A stretch of 64,000 bases of DNA from Rhodocollybia butyracea (Eukaryota > Basidiomycota > Agaricomycetes > Agaricales > Omphalotaceae), in the NCBI GenBank assembly GCA_015501585.1, contig JADNRY010000229.1:34760-98759 (forward strand), written 5' to 3'. The translations under genes and the position numbers were made by a program. Numbering within the stretch: the stretch's first letter is position 1; each line of letters starts with the position of its first letter. The notes beneath the pieces were generated by a model. The model was not told the DNA's origin. It did no database searches and saw nothing but the letters and a program-made list of their open reading frames with translations. Positions 55,346 through 64,000 of this stretch are shown one piece after another.

Positions 55346-56314
55346 TTAGTGCAACCAATTAGCAGGATTCAAAGCTGCTGGTGTCGCCGTGGTGCCCTTG
55401 GGCTTCACAAATATTGCAGCTGGAACCGGAACCGGTGGAATGAGCAGGTTGATGTTCATTGCCAGATTTCTGGGAGTTGGTCCCATAAGGACAGGGGAAA
55501 AAAATCCGCCCAACTGCAAATGCACAGTGGGATCAAATTGGGGAGCTGCAAGGTTGAACTGGGTCAGTCTGATCCCCTTCAATGTGGTTGCCATTTTCGA
55601 AGGCGGTAATACAAATCTCAATATCACCATAACATTATATGCGTATAGTCCGGTTGTGAGCATTTTGTAGTCGGAATATTGGTTGAAAACAAATCCAGCC
55701 GTTTTAAGGAGTTTTACGATGACCCTATATGTAGCTGCTGCATGCTCATGAGCTGATGTTAACATTGATAAAAGGTCACCTACCTCTATGAGCACCCCAC
55801 CCGTTTGGGGGTTGCTCTTGCGTGACACTTGTGTAGAAATCGTAACTGATATGCTGCATACCTAGAGGCCCTAGAACGACCAACCCAGGTAGTATAAGTA
55901 GCGGCCCCGCTGGTCCGAGGAGGGGAAAAACTGGGGCAGGCAGAGCCATTTAAGTCGAAGACTGAAGTTACCCCCTCTCTGTTTATCTCATACCGTATTT
56001 ATGGTCACTCAATGAATTCCTGATATAGGTCTGTCTAGAAGTTCGGACCGCGTAGCTTGTGATTCCAGGTTGGTGGGAGCGCGGAATCCGAAATTTTCAT
56101 TGTCTTTAACAACTAGATTAGCCTTGAGTTTTGGAACTGTTATCGCCCGGGTTGCGCTAGTCTTGTTCCCGGGAAATTGACACTCCGACATGGGAATGAG
56201 CCTACCTGATATAGCCGCTTTAGGAGGAAAACACATCAGATGGTCAAGCTCGGTGAAAGTTGGCATGGACCTCTTTTGTACAACCATACTGCTCCAGGGA
56301 GATTTTCTCATCAT
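55346..56314 (-). CDS. Hypothetical protein gene, probably with introns
   Basis: The 3' exon 55828-55346 is open for 160 codons. Its last ~95 residues look like a compact beta-rich domain, with MATTLKGIRLTQFNL, HLQLGGFFSPVLMGP and NLLIPPVPVPAAIFV. An upstream frame, 56314-56009 (MMRKSPWSSMVVQK...), could be its N-terminus, but the joining intron is not defined. A GTAGGT...GCAG segment inside the 3' exon (46 bp) resembles an intron but would break phase. No known family. Confidence 0.4.
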
Positions 56315-56697
56315 GGTAATAATATAAGATGGGCGACGCGTAAGTACTTTGCTCCGTTTAACTCCCGTGTCTATATATAGGTACTATGTAACTCTCCGAC
56401 CTTTAAGCTTTAAGTTTCTCTGATAACTGAAATCAAAGTGGTTTTCGTACTCTCAGCTACACTGTGTCCCCTACAAGCTACAAGTCGGAATTGGATTCGA
56501 ACTCTCCGGAGGAGTTGAGTATGATATACTTCGTCGGACTCTTTAAATTTGGTGCATAATCTCGGAGTTTGAATATAAATGAAGCCACATGCGTTGATTA
56601 TCCAGGTAGTGGTAGTGATCACTATTCAATGCTTAATATAGCAATGAACGCTCATAAATAACACTGCGTATAGTAGTGCGACCTAATATCCTCCATC
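56315..56697. other. Intergenic, no gene seen
   Basis: 383 bp without a credible frame. Confidence 0.45.
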
Positions 56698-57075
56698 ATG
56701 AGCCCTTCTTACTCCTCTGAGGAGTGGAGACTTCTGAAAACTACAGTCAAAGGAGAGAGCTGTACCCTTGACGAGCTTGCTAAACGCGGAGCAAACTTCC
56801 TTCGCATCCAGGCAGAGGAAGTGAAATACCTTGAACGGGATGTAGAGAGGATGAAGAAACTTCACTGCAGCCTAGAATTAGCGCACCAAAATCACAATGG
56901 CTCTGAGATACTTTCTCTGGATTCCGGAAACGAGGATTTTTTCTTTGGAACTCCTTTGAATCCAAAGTGGGACCGTGTACATAACGCACTCCTGGAGTAC
57001 GAGAATTATCTCGTAAAGAGTCCTTACACCTTTGAGGAGTGCGCCCATTCTAGCTCCTCCAAATCACTAGCTTAA
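56698..57075 (+). CDS. Small helical protein, 125 aa (pair member 2)
   Basis: ATG MSPSYSSEEWRLLKTTVKGE, then TLDELAKRGANFLRI, a charged helix VKYLERDVERMKKLH, an acidic middle, NPKWDRVHNALLEYENYL, and a Ser-rich tail. It is clearly related to 43261-43647 in order and spacing of blocks. Single exon. Function is unknown. Confidence 0.6.
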   Translation: MSPSYSSEEWRLLKTTVKGESCTLDELAKRGANFLRIQAEEVKYLERDVERMKKLHCSLELAHQNHNGSEILSLDSGNEDFFFGTPLNPKWDRVHNALLEYENYLVKSPYTFEECAHSSSSKSLA

Positions 57076-57278
57076 CTTCTCACTATAGTCATTTTATGCA
57101 CGCTATGTATGCAGCCACCGCATATACAGTTCTTACCCAATTTATTGTCGGTCCTCGTCTTTCCATCAATCCAAAGAGCACTGCACTGTATTTAAAGAGG
57201 AGCCTTGAGCTGTACGTACTTGATCTCATTGAGTATTTGTACTCGCTCTGACTGTACGCCAATAGCTCCCAGGAGACT

Positions 57279-57662
57279 ATGCTACAGGCTACTCAAAAGG
57301 TAAAGGCCAATTTGTTCCCTCTTCCCCTGGGCTTTGAACCTCAGGGTCGATCTTCCCACTCTACGACAAACGTCAACGCCATTGTACGTCATTCACAAGT
57401 GACTGCTGGTATGGCTAGTGGTGGGTCTAAGATGTCCATCCAAGCCGCCGAGGAGATACTTTCGAGCATGGAGAAGATGACGAAGAAGACCTACTGTCTT
57501 TCAGATCCCCAGGAGAATGTCAAGTGGAGGATCCAGAGCATCTATCTCGACCGCGAAAGTTATGGTATTGTTTTTTGCGATGATAAAGATATGACTGATG
57601 CCCCTGTATTGCTCTCCAAAGAGGAAGTATTAGGACTCCTCATTCATAGTTATGACGTATAA
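57279..57662 (+). CDS. Hypothetical protein, up to 127 aa
   Basis: The C-terminal half looks folded: SIQAAEEILSSMEKMTKKTY, WRIQSIYLDRESYGIVF and KEEVLGLLIHSYDV. A start at 57411 (MASGGSK) would give 83 residues. No domain was recognised. It lies between the small helical gene and the decayed SUN gene. Confidence 0.45.
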   Translation: MLQATQKVKANLFPLPLGFEPQGRSSHSTTNVNAIVRHSQVTAGMASGGSKMSIQAAEEILSSMEKMTKKTYCLSDPQENVKWRIQSIYLDRESYGIVFCDDKDMTDAPVLLSKEEVLGLLIHSYDV

Positions 57663-57761
57663 ACTTATTACAATTCCGTATAATCAAAAAGTCGACTTTT
57701 CAGTTCCGCACTTTGTACGCTGTAGCCGCTCGAACTCGACGAAACACCCTTCAAACACACT

Positions 57762-58747
57762 CTACCTCTCCCAGTGGCGCATAAGTACCTTAACTAAGAC
57801 TACAGACGTCTGGGCCAAAATCCGAGTGGAAAACATCTGATGCATTCCGTTGGAAGGTTGGTAGCTGATCTGGGCGACTGGCAGAAAAGCTGAAAATTTT
57901 TGAGTCCAGAAGCTGGACAACCACAATGAAGCGCTCCCACTGAACGAGTAGGCCGTGATTTTTGGCCTCCACATCGTCCGTCATAGCGAGAGCCCAAATT
58001 ACAGGGTCTTTTGGAACTTGTCTCCGTGTCTCTTCCGAGGTTTCTTGAATATTTGGAAAGTGGATTGTGACATTGCCAAGATAGATTGGGTTCAAAAGAG
58101 CAATGGTGACATGTCCTTGTGGACCTGCAAACTTCCAGCAGTCCGATATGGAAAGCTGTTCTTCTAGGACGGCTCGAGGAGGGTTCCTGAGATTTGATGT
58201 AACCTCGCAAGTAGGATGTTATTGATGTTATTCCTTCAATCTAAGAGAGTGGAATTAGCCCTTAAGTGCGTGGTGTAAGGGCTGCGAGGGCTCTAGCACC
58301 TCTATCTGCAAGGGCATAATCGATGGAGAGGTCTGACGTGGGTGGAAATCATGACGGCTCTTGCATGGTGGCAAACATACCAGGTTCCACTTTCGATTCA
58401 TGCTCTTGGATGCGAACGGGTTCTCCGAGTAGGGAACGGAGGTATTCTTCATCGCCGCACGCTGGTATTTCCGTAGACAGAATACGGTCCTTTCATAGCA
58501 TGCGCGAGAAGTAAGTACTGAGGATGTACATCATCACGCTTAGATTCGAAGTTGCAAAAGCTGCCGTATCCCCGATGTAGCTCCGGACCTGGCCAATCTG
58601 AATCCATGAGATCCAGAAAGTAGCTGCGCATCGAGCGAGGGGCGATATATATGGCTCAGTTGGTGGTTCGACATTCACTCCATGGTCTTTGCGAGTGAGA
58701 GACGAGACATCTGGTTTAATCTGTATCTGGTCATCTGCTGTGGTCAA
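57762..58747 (-). pseudogene. Second SUN-domain gene, decayed
   Basis: Minus strand. MTTADDQIQIKPDVSSLT opens a frame with a hydrophobic CAATFWISWIQIG segment. Later, after a 49-bp GTATGT...GTCAG intron, DLSIDYALADRGARALAAL aligns with FDHALGASGGAIDLLL of the 33633-34780 protein. The SUN core NPPRAVLEEQLSISDCWKF then AGPQGHVTIALLNPIYLG is clear (about 58190-58060). Stops between these blocks (near 58258 and 58240) and loss of the C-terminal strand after QWERFIVVVQLLDS indicate a pseudogene or an assembly or annotation problem. Confidence 0.65.
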
Positions 58748-59636
58748 GGTTCCTTGTTTGCGATTGGGCGCCTTGGTATAATTCTCTCATCGCCCCTATG
58801 TATGTATCCTCGCCCTAAATTATCTCTGTTGCCCCTCCCATCATTGCCCATCATCCATCATGTCATACAGGGACGCCTACGACTCTGATGGAGTAGGCTT
58901 TTGCGCGCTGGTATTGGATAGTCTTCATAGCTCGTCATCGATCATCCGTCTTGTTGCCACTTGTGCCCTGTGGTAATCTCTTTTCAGCTGTTCTCTCGTG
59001 GGACCCCGCTGTAGAACGGAGCCGAGTACCACCACCACTACTACTGTATCCTCTATTGGACATTGGTACCCAAATCGAAGCTGCCACAGGTATCAGTCTC
59101 CAGCGTTCAGACATGGCGTGTGCTTTCATTAGTTCTTTATGTTGTCTTTACATGGAAATTGAATATTGAATGCTAACTTAAGTCAGCGTACGTTCATGTC
59201 CTCTGAGCTACATATCTGCGCCTTCAATATTTCAATACCCACACATCCGTACCTGCGTATACTATGCAAATTTACCTACGAGGTGTGGGAACCATCGTCT
59301 GAGGAATCACCGTGGATAACGACACAGTACCACCTCTTGGCTTAGTGATATGGGTTATGTCACAGACAAACAAGGCAGGTATCTGGTATTGAGCGAAGCC
59401 CAAGCCTTGTCTGTTTACCAAGATGAAGGGCTTGCAAACGTCGCGTATTGATTGCGTTACCGGCTTCATTAAGTAGTGACTACGCGCGCTTGGCCCACGA
59501 GGTACCCATGTGACCGTCTTTCGAAGACGCGCAATATAAAAGCTTCTTTGTCTTTATCGCTTGCGGTTAAACTTCTTTCATTCAACGAGTCCAAGTCTCT
59601 GCCACTCTTCTAGGCTACGCATCCTAACTGCAAAGT
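58748..59636. other. No gene recognised
   Basis: Short frames only between the decayed SUN gene and the next gene. Confidence 0.4.
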
Positions 59637-60663
59637 ATGACCAACTGCTGGTAGGTCACTCAAGTTTATCGGCTATGTGTTCTAGCTGACAAGCACCATA
59701 AGGAATGTCGCTCTCACTGCAGGAGCTCCTGTTGAGATCAAGCCTCTCAGAAAGCTGATTTTATCAAACTTCGCCATCCGCCAATTTGAAGATTCCTTGG
59801 CTTCCACTCGCGTCATACTGACAGTAAACGGTGGCGAGAGGCTTGATGCTAGGGTCTCGAGCACTATTTGTACCCTTTCTCCAACGGCACGTTGCAGATT
59901 TTTTCTTCGCTACACGGGCTGCCAACCATTTTTATTCTAGATACCGCAGTACTACACCGAAATTGTTCTTGATCCCAATGTTCGCTGCTCCATCAGGACT
60001 GAAGGTCTCAAGTATGTCGTTTGAACCATCTCTTGTCGTGTTCAAAGCTGAGATGACCTTGCAGTACCGTGTCAATTATTGGTAGATTTTGTGGTACTTT
60101 TTTCCTTTGTGATTTTTTGTTACCTGGCTTTGATGTATTTCCTAGATGAACCTACGACAACGCCAGATGTAGCCAAGTACGTTTATTTTCTAATTGCACT
60201 TTACGAAACATGATTTGCTTTGTTCCAGGCAAAAGAGACAGGCCGATGATGACCAGTCTACCGACAAGAAGCAAGTTGGAGCTGAGAAGTGAGTCTTTAT
60301 CTGCTTTGTTTTCTGTATCATATATGAACATTCGCTCTTTTAGACCAAAAAGGCGCCTCTCCGGCGATCCAAAAAGTGACACTGGCAATAAGTAACGTTA
60401 CTCGACCTTGTTATCCGTTATGAGACTGACCCTCTCCGTCTACTATTAGATCTTCGGTCAAGAGGCCCGCCGACTTAGATCTTGATGGATCTGAATCTAA
60501 ACGGATCCGCCGAGAACCAGATGCTGGCTCCGCGACGCAAGACCAGAACAAGGGAAAGAAACTGCGTAAGTCTACGAGGTCGACCGATGTAAAGGGCAAA
60601 GGAAGGGATCCGCAGGAAGGGCCAGGATTTGACGACCATTCTGAGTCCAAAGCAAGTGATTGA
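59637..60663 (+). CDS. Nucleoplasmin-like histone-chaperone-type protein
   Basis: Exon 1 is 59637-59650. With an acceptor at 59702 it gives MTNCWNVALTAGAPVEIKP, matching the M..xW.V....G.P.E. start of nucleoplasmin/FKBP39 domains. STRVILTVNGG and SSTICTLSPTA continue the jelly-roll strands, and YYTEIVLDPNVRCSIR lies in a later exon (about 59942-60009). Tail exons 60229-60288, 60344-60391 and 60450-60663 join in phase. They encode a mixed acidic/basic tail with KPKRRLSGDPK and KRPADLDLDGSESKRIRRE, likely nuclear localisation signals. Middle splice sites are uncertain. The relative at 44900 shares the N-terminal plan. Confidence 0.6.
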
Positions 60664-62431
60664 GTAGCTAGTACATACTATCACAAGTGCATGTAATTGT
60701 GTTGCTCGCAGGCTGTCTATTTTTCGACGCTTACATTATGAGTAGCTTGAATCGGAACTTGCATAATTTCGCGCAATCTGAAAGTCTGAAAGGAGCCGGA
60801 ATTCTATTCAACAAAGTGTACATTGCTGGTATAGTGCCATTCAGTTGTTGAGCTGCATTGGAAGCAGAAACTGACGCGAATCCGTGCGTCGTTACATATC
60901 ATTCGGGGAATGAACGTAGCGCTGTAGCCGCAGTTGAGATAATCCTCAGCCAGCGGCAGGGTGTCGGTACCGCGGTTGTTTCGGTGAGACGCTGATCTGG
61001 AAACAAACAATCCTCGCCATTGCGACGAAGGTGCTGGAAGTCCAGTAGGTGGAGTATGAACAATGGTATCATTTTCCTGTCGCGTCAAGGACTGCGTCTC
61101 TCAATCTAATGATTCCCCTCAGCTTGGCCTCTCCTTCCCTCCCACGTTTCCTGCTTTCCCGGTGCGACGTGCTGGAATTTTCTCTGAGACTTCAGCGCAG
61201 TCGTACCGATCATCCCGTCTCCGATAAACCAACCACTTCTACTTTCGAATTCCCAGCGCCATTCGCGGGTGCTTATCGTTTTATGTTCCTCTGAAGTGGC
61301 GGAAAACTCTCCTGATACAGACGAGGATATCGGCGGGGGGATACGGAACCGGGAATCGCGCTGGAAGTGCGAATGAACAAATAACCTGTGGCACTGACGA
61401 GGCCGGACGCTAAATAGGAAGCCTGGACGGATGATGAGCAGGGAGAATATACTATACCCCAGACGACGCCCAGCCACAAAACTCGAATCAGCCTTGTTCA
61501 AAAATCCCGCCAACATTTCTCTTAATATTAAGAGCTGGCGTTCTGAATCATGCTACGCCAAACTAGATCCGGTATCGTTGTCGATGCAGGTTTTCTGAGG
61601 CTACAGTTCCTCCATCACACGATCCCCACGCAGGATCGTAGGGTGAGCCGTATGATGATGAATGATAGCTGCTGTAAAACATATGCGATGACCGATACGA
61701 CCTGTCCCAGGTTTGTAAAACGGCGACTGCCCCCAGATACGGCGCGTAACGTTAGCGATGGTTTGGACCATTTGTTCCATTTTCATGTTCTTTCAACTCC
61801 TTTGCTGCAAAATGTGGCGGTAGGGAGGACGAGAGTGTGGTGCCTCAACCCCTTGCACGCCGACAACAGGATAGCGGCACATCGGCTGATCACTTTTGAG
61901 TTCTACGGACAATGAAACATGTCCATCATCACAAATTAAAACTTTCGAGGGCAGACACAGGCAGACACCCACGTTCTTGTCTCCCCGACTCTATACGTTT
62001 GTTCACAGGCAGGCAGTGCTAACTTGTATAGAGTCTGCTATTAGTCACGCCGCGTATACCGTACTGCGGCAAATTTCCATATACCCAATTAGGTATAATA
62101 GTTATGTAAGCTCAACGAAAGCCGTTTTCTACAATCAACGATATTTCTGACCCATTATCGACGCATTTCTCCTCGCCTACTCGCTCATGAACAGCCGTAA
62201 ACCTAAGGTATAATGAACATATATAATATCAAAGTCCAAAATGTCATGTCGCACTTGAATAATGCAACTCCCAGGCCTTTAATTCACCTACTTCCTTCCA
62301 CAGACATTGCAGGTAGTCTGAAAAATTGTTGATGGGACTAAACCGTACTGCCAAATTTCAATCATGTGCCGATCATGTGTAGTGGCTGTACACCTAATTA
62401 ACAATTTGATGCGTAATTTTTTTTTGAGCTC
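60664..62431. other. No gene recognised
   Basis: Frames at 61049-61516 (both strands) and 61550-61915 (+, 121 codons, MLRQTRSGIVVDAGF...) are unrecognised. Nothing links them to neighbours. Confidence 0.35.
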
Positions 62432-63987
62432 ATGAGTGAATTGAACGCGTCTGAAGGGCAGTTTGAGCTTAACTCTCAATCCGGCAAGGAACTATGTCGC
62501 AAAACTGCCCGTCCACAACTGGGTTTTGACCCTCACTCCTATTCACTCCTAGTTGTCACTGCACTCATGGTCGGTCTTGACACCCTTGTCACTTTAGCTT
62601 GTGGATCAGGAAAAACGGGAATCCTAGCACTTCTTGTAATATGCATGGTCTGTTTTGGCCTTGATAGAAGCCTGCTTCCTTCCAAATACCATGACATAAT
62701 AGTGAGGAATCCAGTTATTTTGGTAGCCTGTCCAACTGATGCACTTGAGGTTGATCTGGTCTGTCGCTTTGTCCCATAATAGTGTAAAAATCTCACTGTA
62801 TCCCAGGCTGCGAAGCTGAAAGGTTACGATATCAAAACCATGGTCATCAACTCCGACGAGCTCGAAAAAGATAGGAGCCTTTGGGAACAGGCAATAGAAA
62901 CCCCAAATGTAATACTTCTGGCACCAGAGCAACTCGAAGGGAATGGGTTTGCAAAACTCCTGAACCATCCCAAATTTACAGAACATGTTTATGCTCTTGT
63001 GGTTGATGAGGCACACCTTGCTAGTTCATGGTCAAGATTTTTTTGTAAAGCATATGGAAGAATTGGGCGTATAAGGGTCTGATTACCCAGTCGTACCCGT
63101 CTTCTGCTTCTCACAGCAACCCTTCGCAAAGGTGCAATGTACGATGACATTATAAAGCAGTTTGATCTCACCATGGGCAATTTTCTTCACTTGCGCCGCT
63201 CCAATCTTCGACGAGAAATCCGGGTCACCACTACAATCCTCACTTCCTCCTTAACCAATGCTCTGAATTTCCCAGACCTACGTTGGGTTATTGGCCTTCC
63301 CGGAATCACCATTATCTTCACGCGAGAGTGTTCGCTCACACTCCGTCTTGCACTTTACCTTTGTCGTATTGCACCTCCTGAACTGCTTCACACTATCAGA
63401 AAATGTGATTCCACCAATGACCGGGACTATAACGAAGAGACGTTGCACCTCATATGTACTGGTGACCAAAGCCATGGGCTAATCCTAGTTTCAACCACAA
63501 TTCTGACTGTTGGTGTCGATATCCCAAATGTTGTCCGGGTTTTTTGTTTAGAACCCTTGAGTTTGATGAAGAGATACAGCAAGAAGGCCGTCTACTCCGA
63601 TCAAAGAATCCGGGGGACACTGCAGAGGCATATGTTTATGTTTCTGAAGGCACTATGAAAAACGGCATATGAGATGGTAGAGGCCGACAAAGCTGGAAAA
63701 AAAAACCCAAAACCACCGATCACCCATTCTTCCAGGCAAAGCCAGTACTCAGTCTCAGCATGGCATATTGCTTGATGGCTACCTGTCACAGTGTAGAGGT
63801 CAACCGGCAGTACGACAACCCTGAGGTTGACAAAAGATGCACTTGTGAGAAGTGCTTGCAGGATGACAAAGAATCACTTTTGTGTCTGTGTAGTGGGTGT
63901 AAACCTGGAGAATGTGAGCGTGACAGAATTATTGCTGCCAAAGCACAGGTTGTTGCCGACCTTGCAGTGCCAGTGACCAGCCAGTAG
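62432..63987 (+). pseudogene. RecQ-family DEAH helicase, decayed
   Basis: Motif I ACGSGKTGILALL; motif Ia VACPTDALEVDL; a likely 48-bp intron ending TATCCCAG (62805); MVINSDEL; VILLAPEQLEGNGFAKLLNH; DEAH box VVDEAHLASSW; motif III LLLLTATLRKGAMYDDI; motif V LVSTTILTVGVDIPNV; and motif VI-like EIQQEGRLLRSKN. A Cys-rich C-terminus CTCEKCLQDDKES...CSGCKPGEC follows. A TGA at 63080-63082 lies between DEAH and motif III, and a frameshift lies at about 63545 in a T run. It belongs to the amplified basidiomycete RecQ-like family, whose members often lie near chromosome ends (family knowledge). Confidence 0.85.
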
Positions 63988-64000
63988 TGACTGTGCAGAA

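Noticed and set aside
55750..55797. 46-bp GTAGGT...GCAG intron inside the 55346-55828 frame
   Set aside because: Removal would break a 160-codon open frame, so it was left as coding, with low certainty.
56480..56510. GGATTCGAAC resembling a reversed tRNA B box
   Set aside because: The five bases flanking the T-loop-like word do not pair, and no A box or acceptor stem could be found.

Overview
The window reads as basidiomycete (probably Agaricomycetes) nuclear DNA. Introns are about 45-60 bp with GTA/GTG...CAG/TAG borders. Relics of Ty3/gypsy and Ty1/copia retrotransposons, Tnp2-type and DUF6589-type DNA transposons and basidiomycete RecQ-like helicase ORFs are common, and protein genes are short and intron-rich. 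No rRNA, tRNA, CRISPR or bacterial operon structure was seen. The organism assignment is inference; no species-specific marker was recognised.

Positions 1-25.4 kb are a nest of dead transposons. The main architecture is an inverted repeat of more than 3 kb (arms 3654-6804 and 19099-22752). Each arm carries a gypsy LTR and a minisatellite foldback built from roughly 11-bp units related to TAGCCTATCTG. A second, 557-bp inverted repeat (13624-14180 / 15662-16218) lies between the arms. Insertions can be ordered because the empty site often survives elsewhere in the window. Two solo LTRs with 5-bp duplications are present in the right arm only (17157-18283, 22071-22418). A MULE-like foldback with a 10-bp duplication sits in one copy of a 175-bp tandem repeat. 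A second one sits inside a palindromic MITE. The 17157-18283 LTR has five TGACTCA sites upstream of a TATA box, and eight hairpins downstream that share one loop but differ in stem sequence.

Positions 25.4-31 kb are DNA-transposon debris: a DUF6589-like ORF, a RecQ-like fragment and a Tnp2 transposase C-terminus. The transposase is broken by a 2.66-kb long-TIR element with a 10-bp duplication, which itself contains another long-TIR element.

Positions 31-61 kb are the gene-bearing part. Well-supported genes are a SUN-domain membrane protein (33633-34780), a five-exon gene of unknown function (35049-36324) and a DOT1-type histone methyltransferase (exons from 48112 to 49316). Two nucleoplasmin-like genes, two related small helical proteins and a second, decayed SUN gene also occur. 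Several therefore come in diverged pairs, and one stretch (31.7-32.6 kb) recurs inverted at 39.8-40.8 kb. The theme is chromatin and nuclear envelope, but joint action is only inference. A decayed RecQ-family helicase closes the window (62432-63987).
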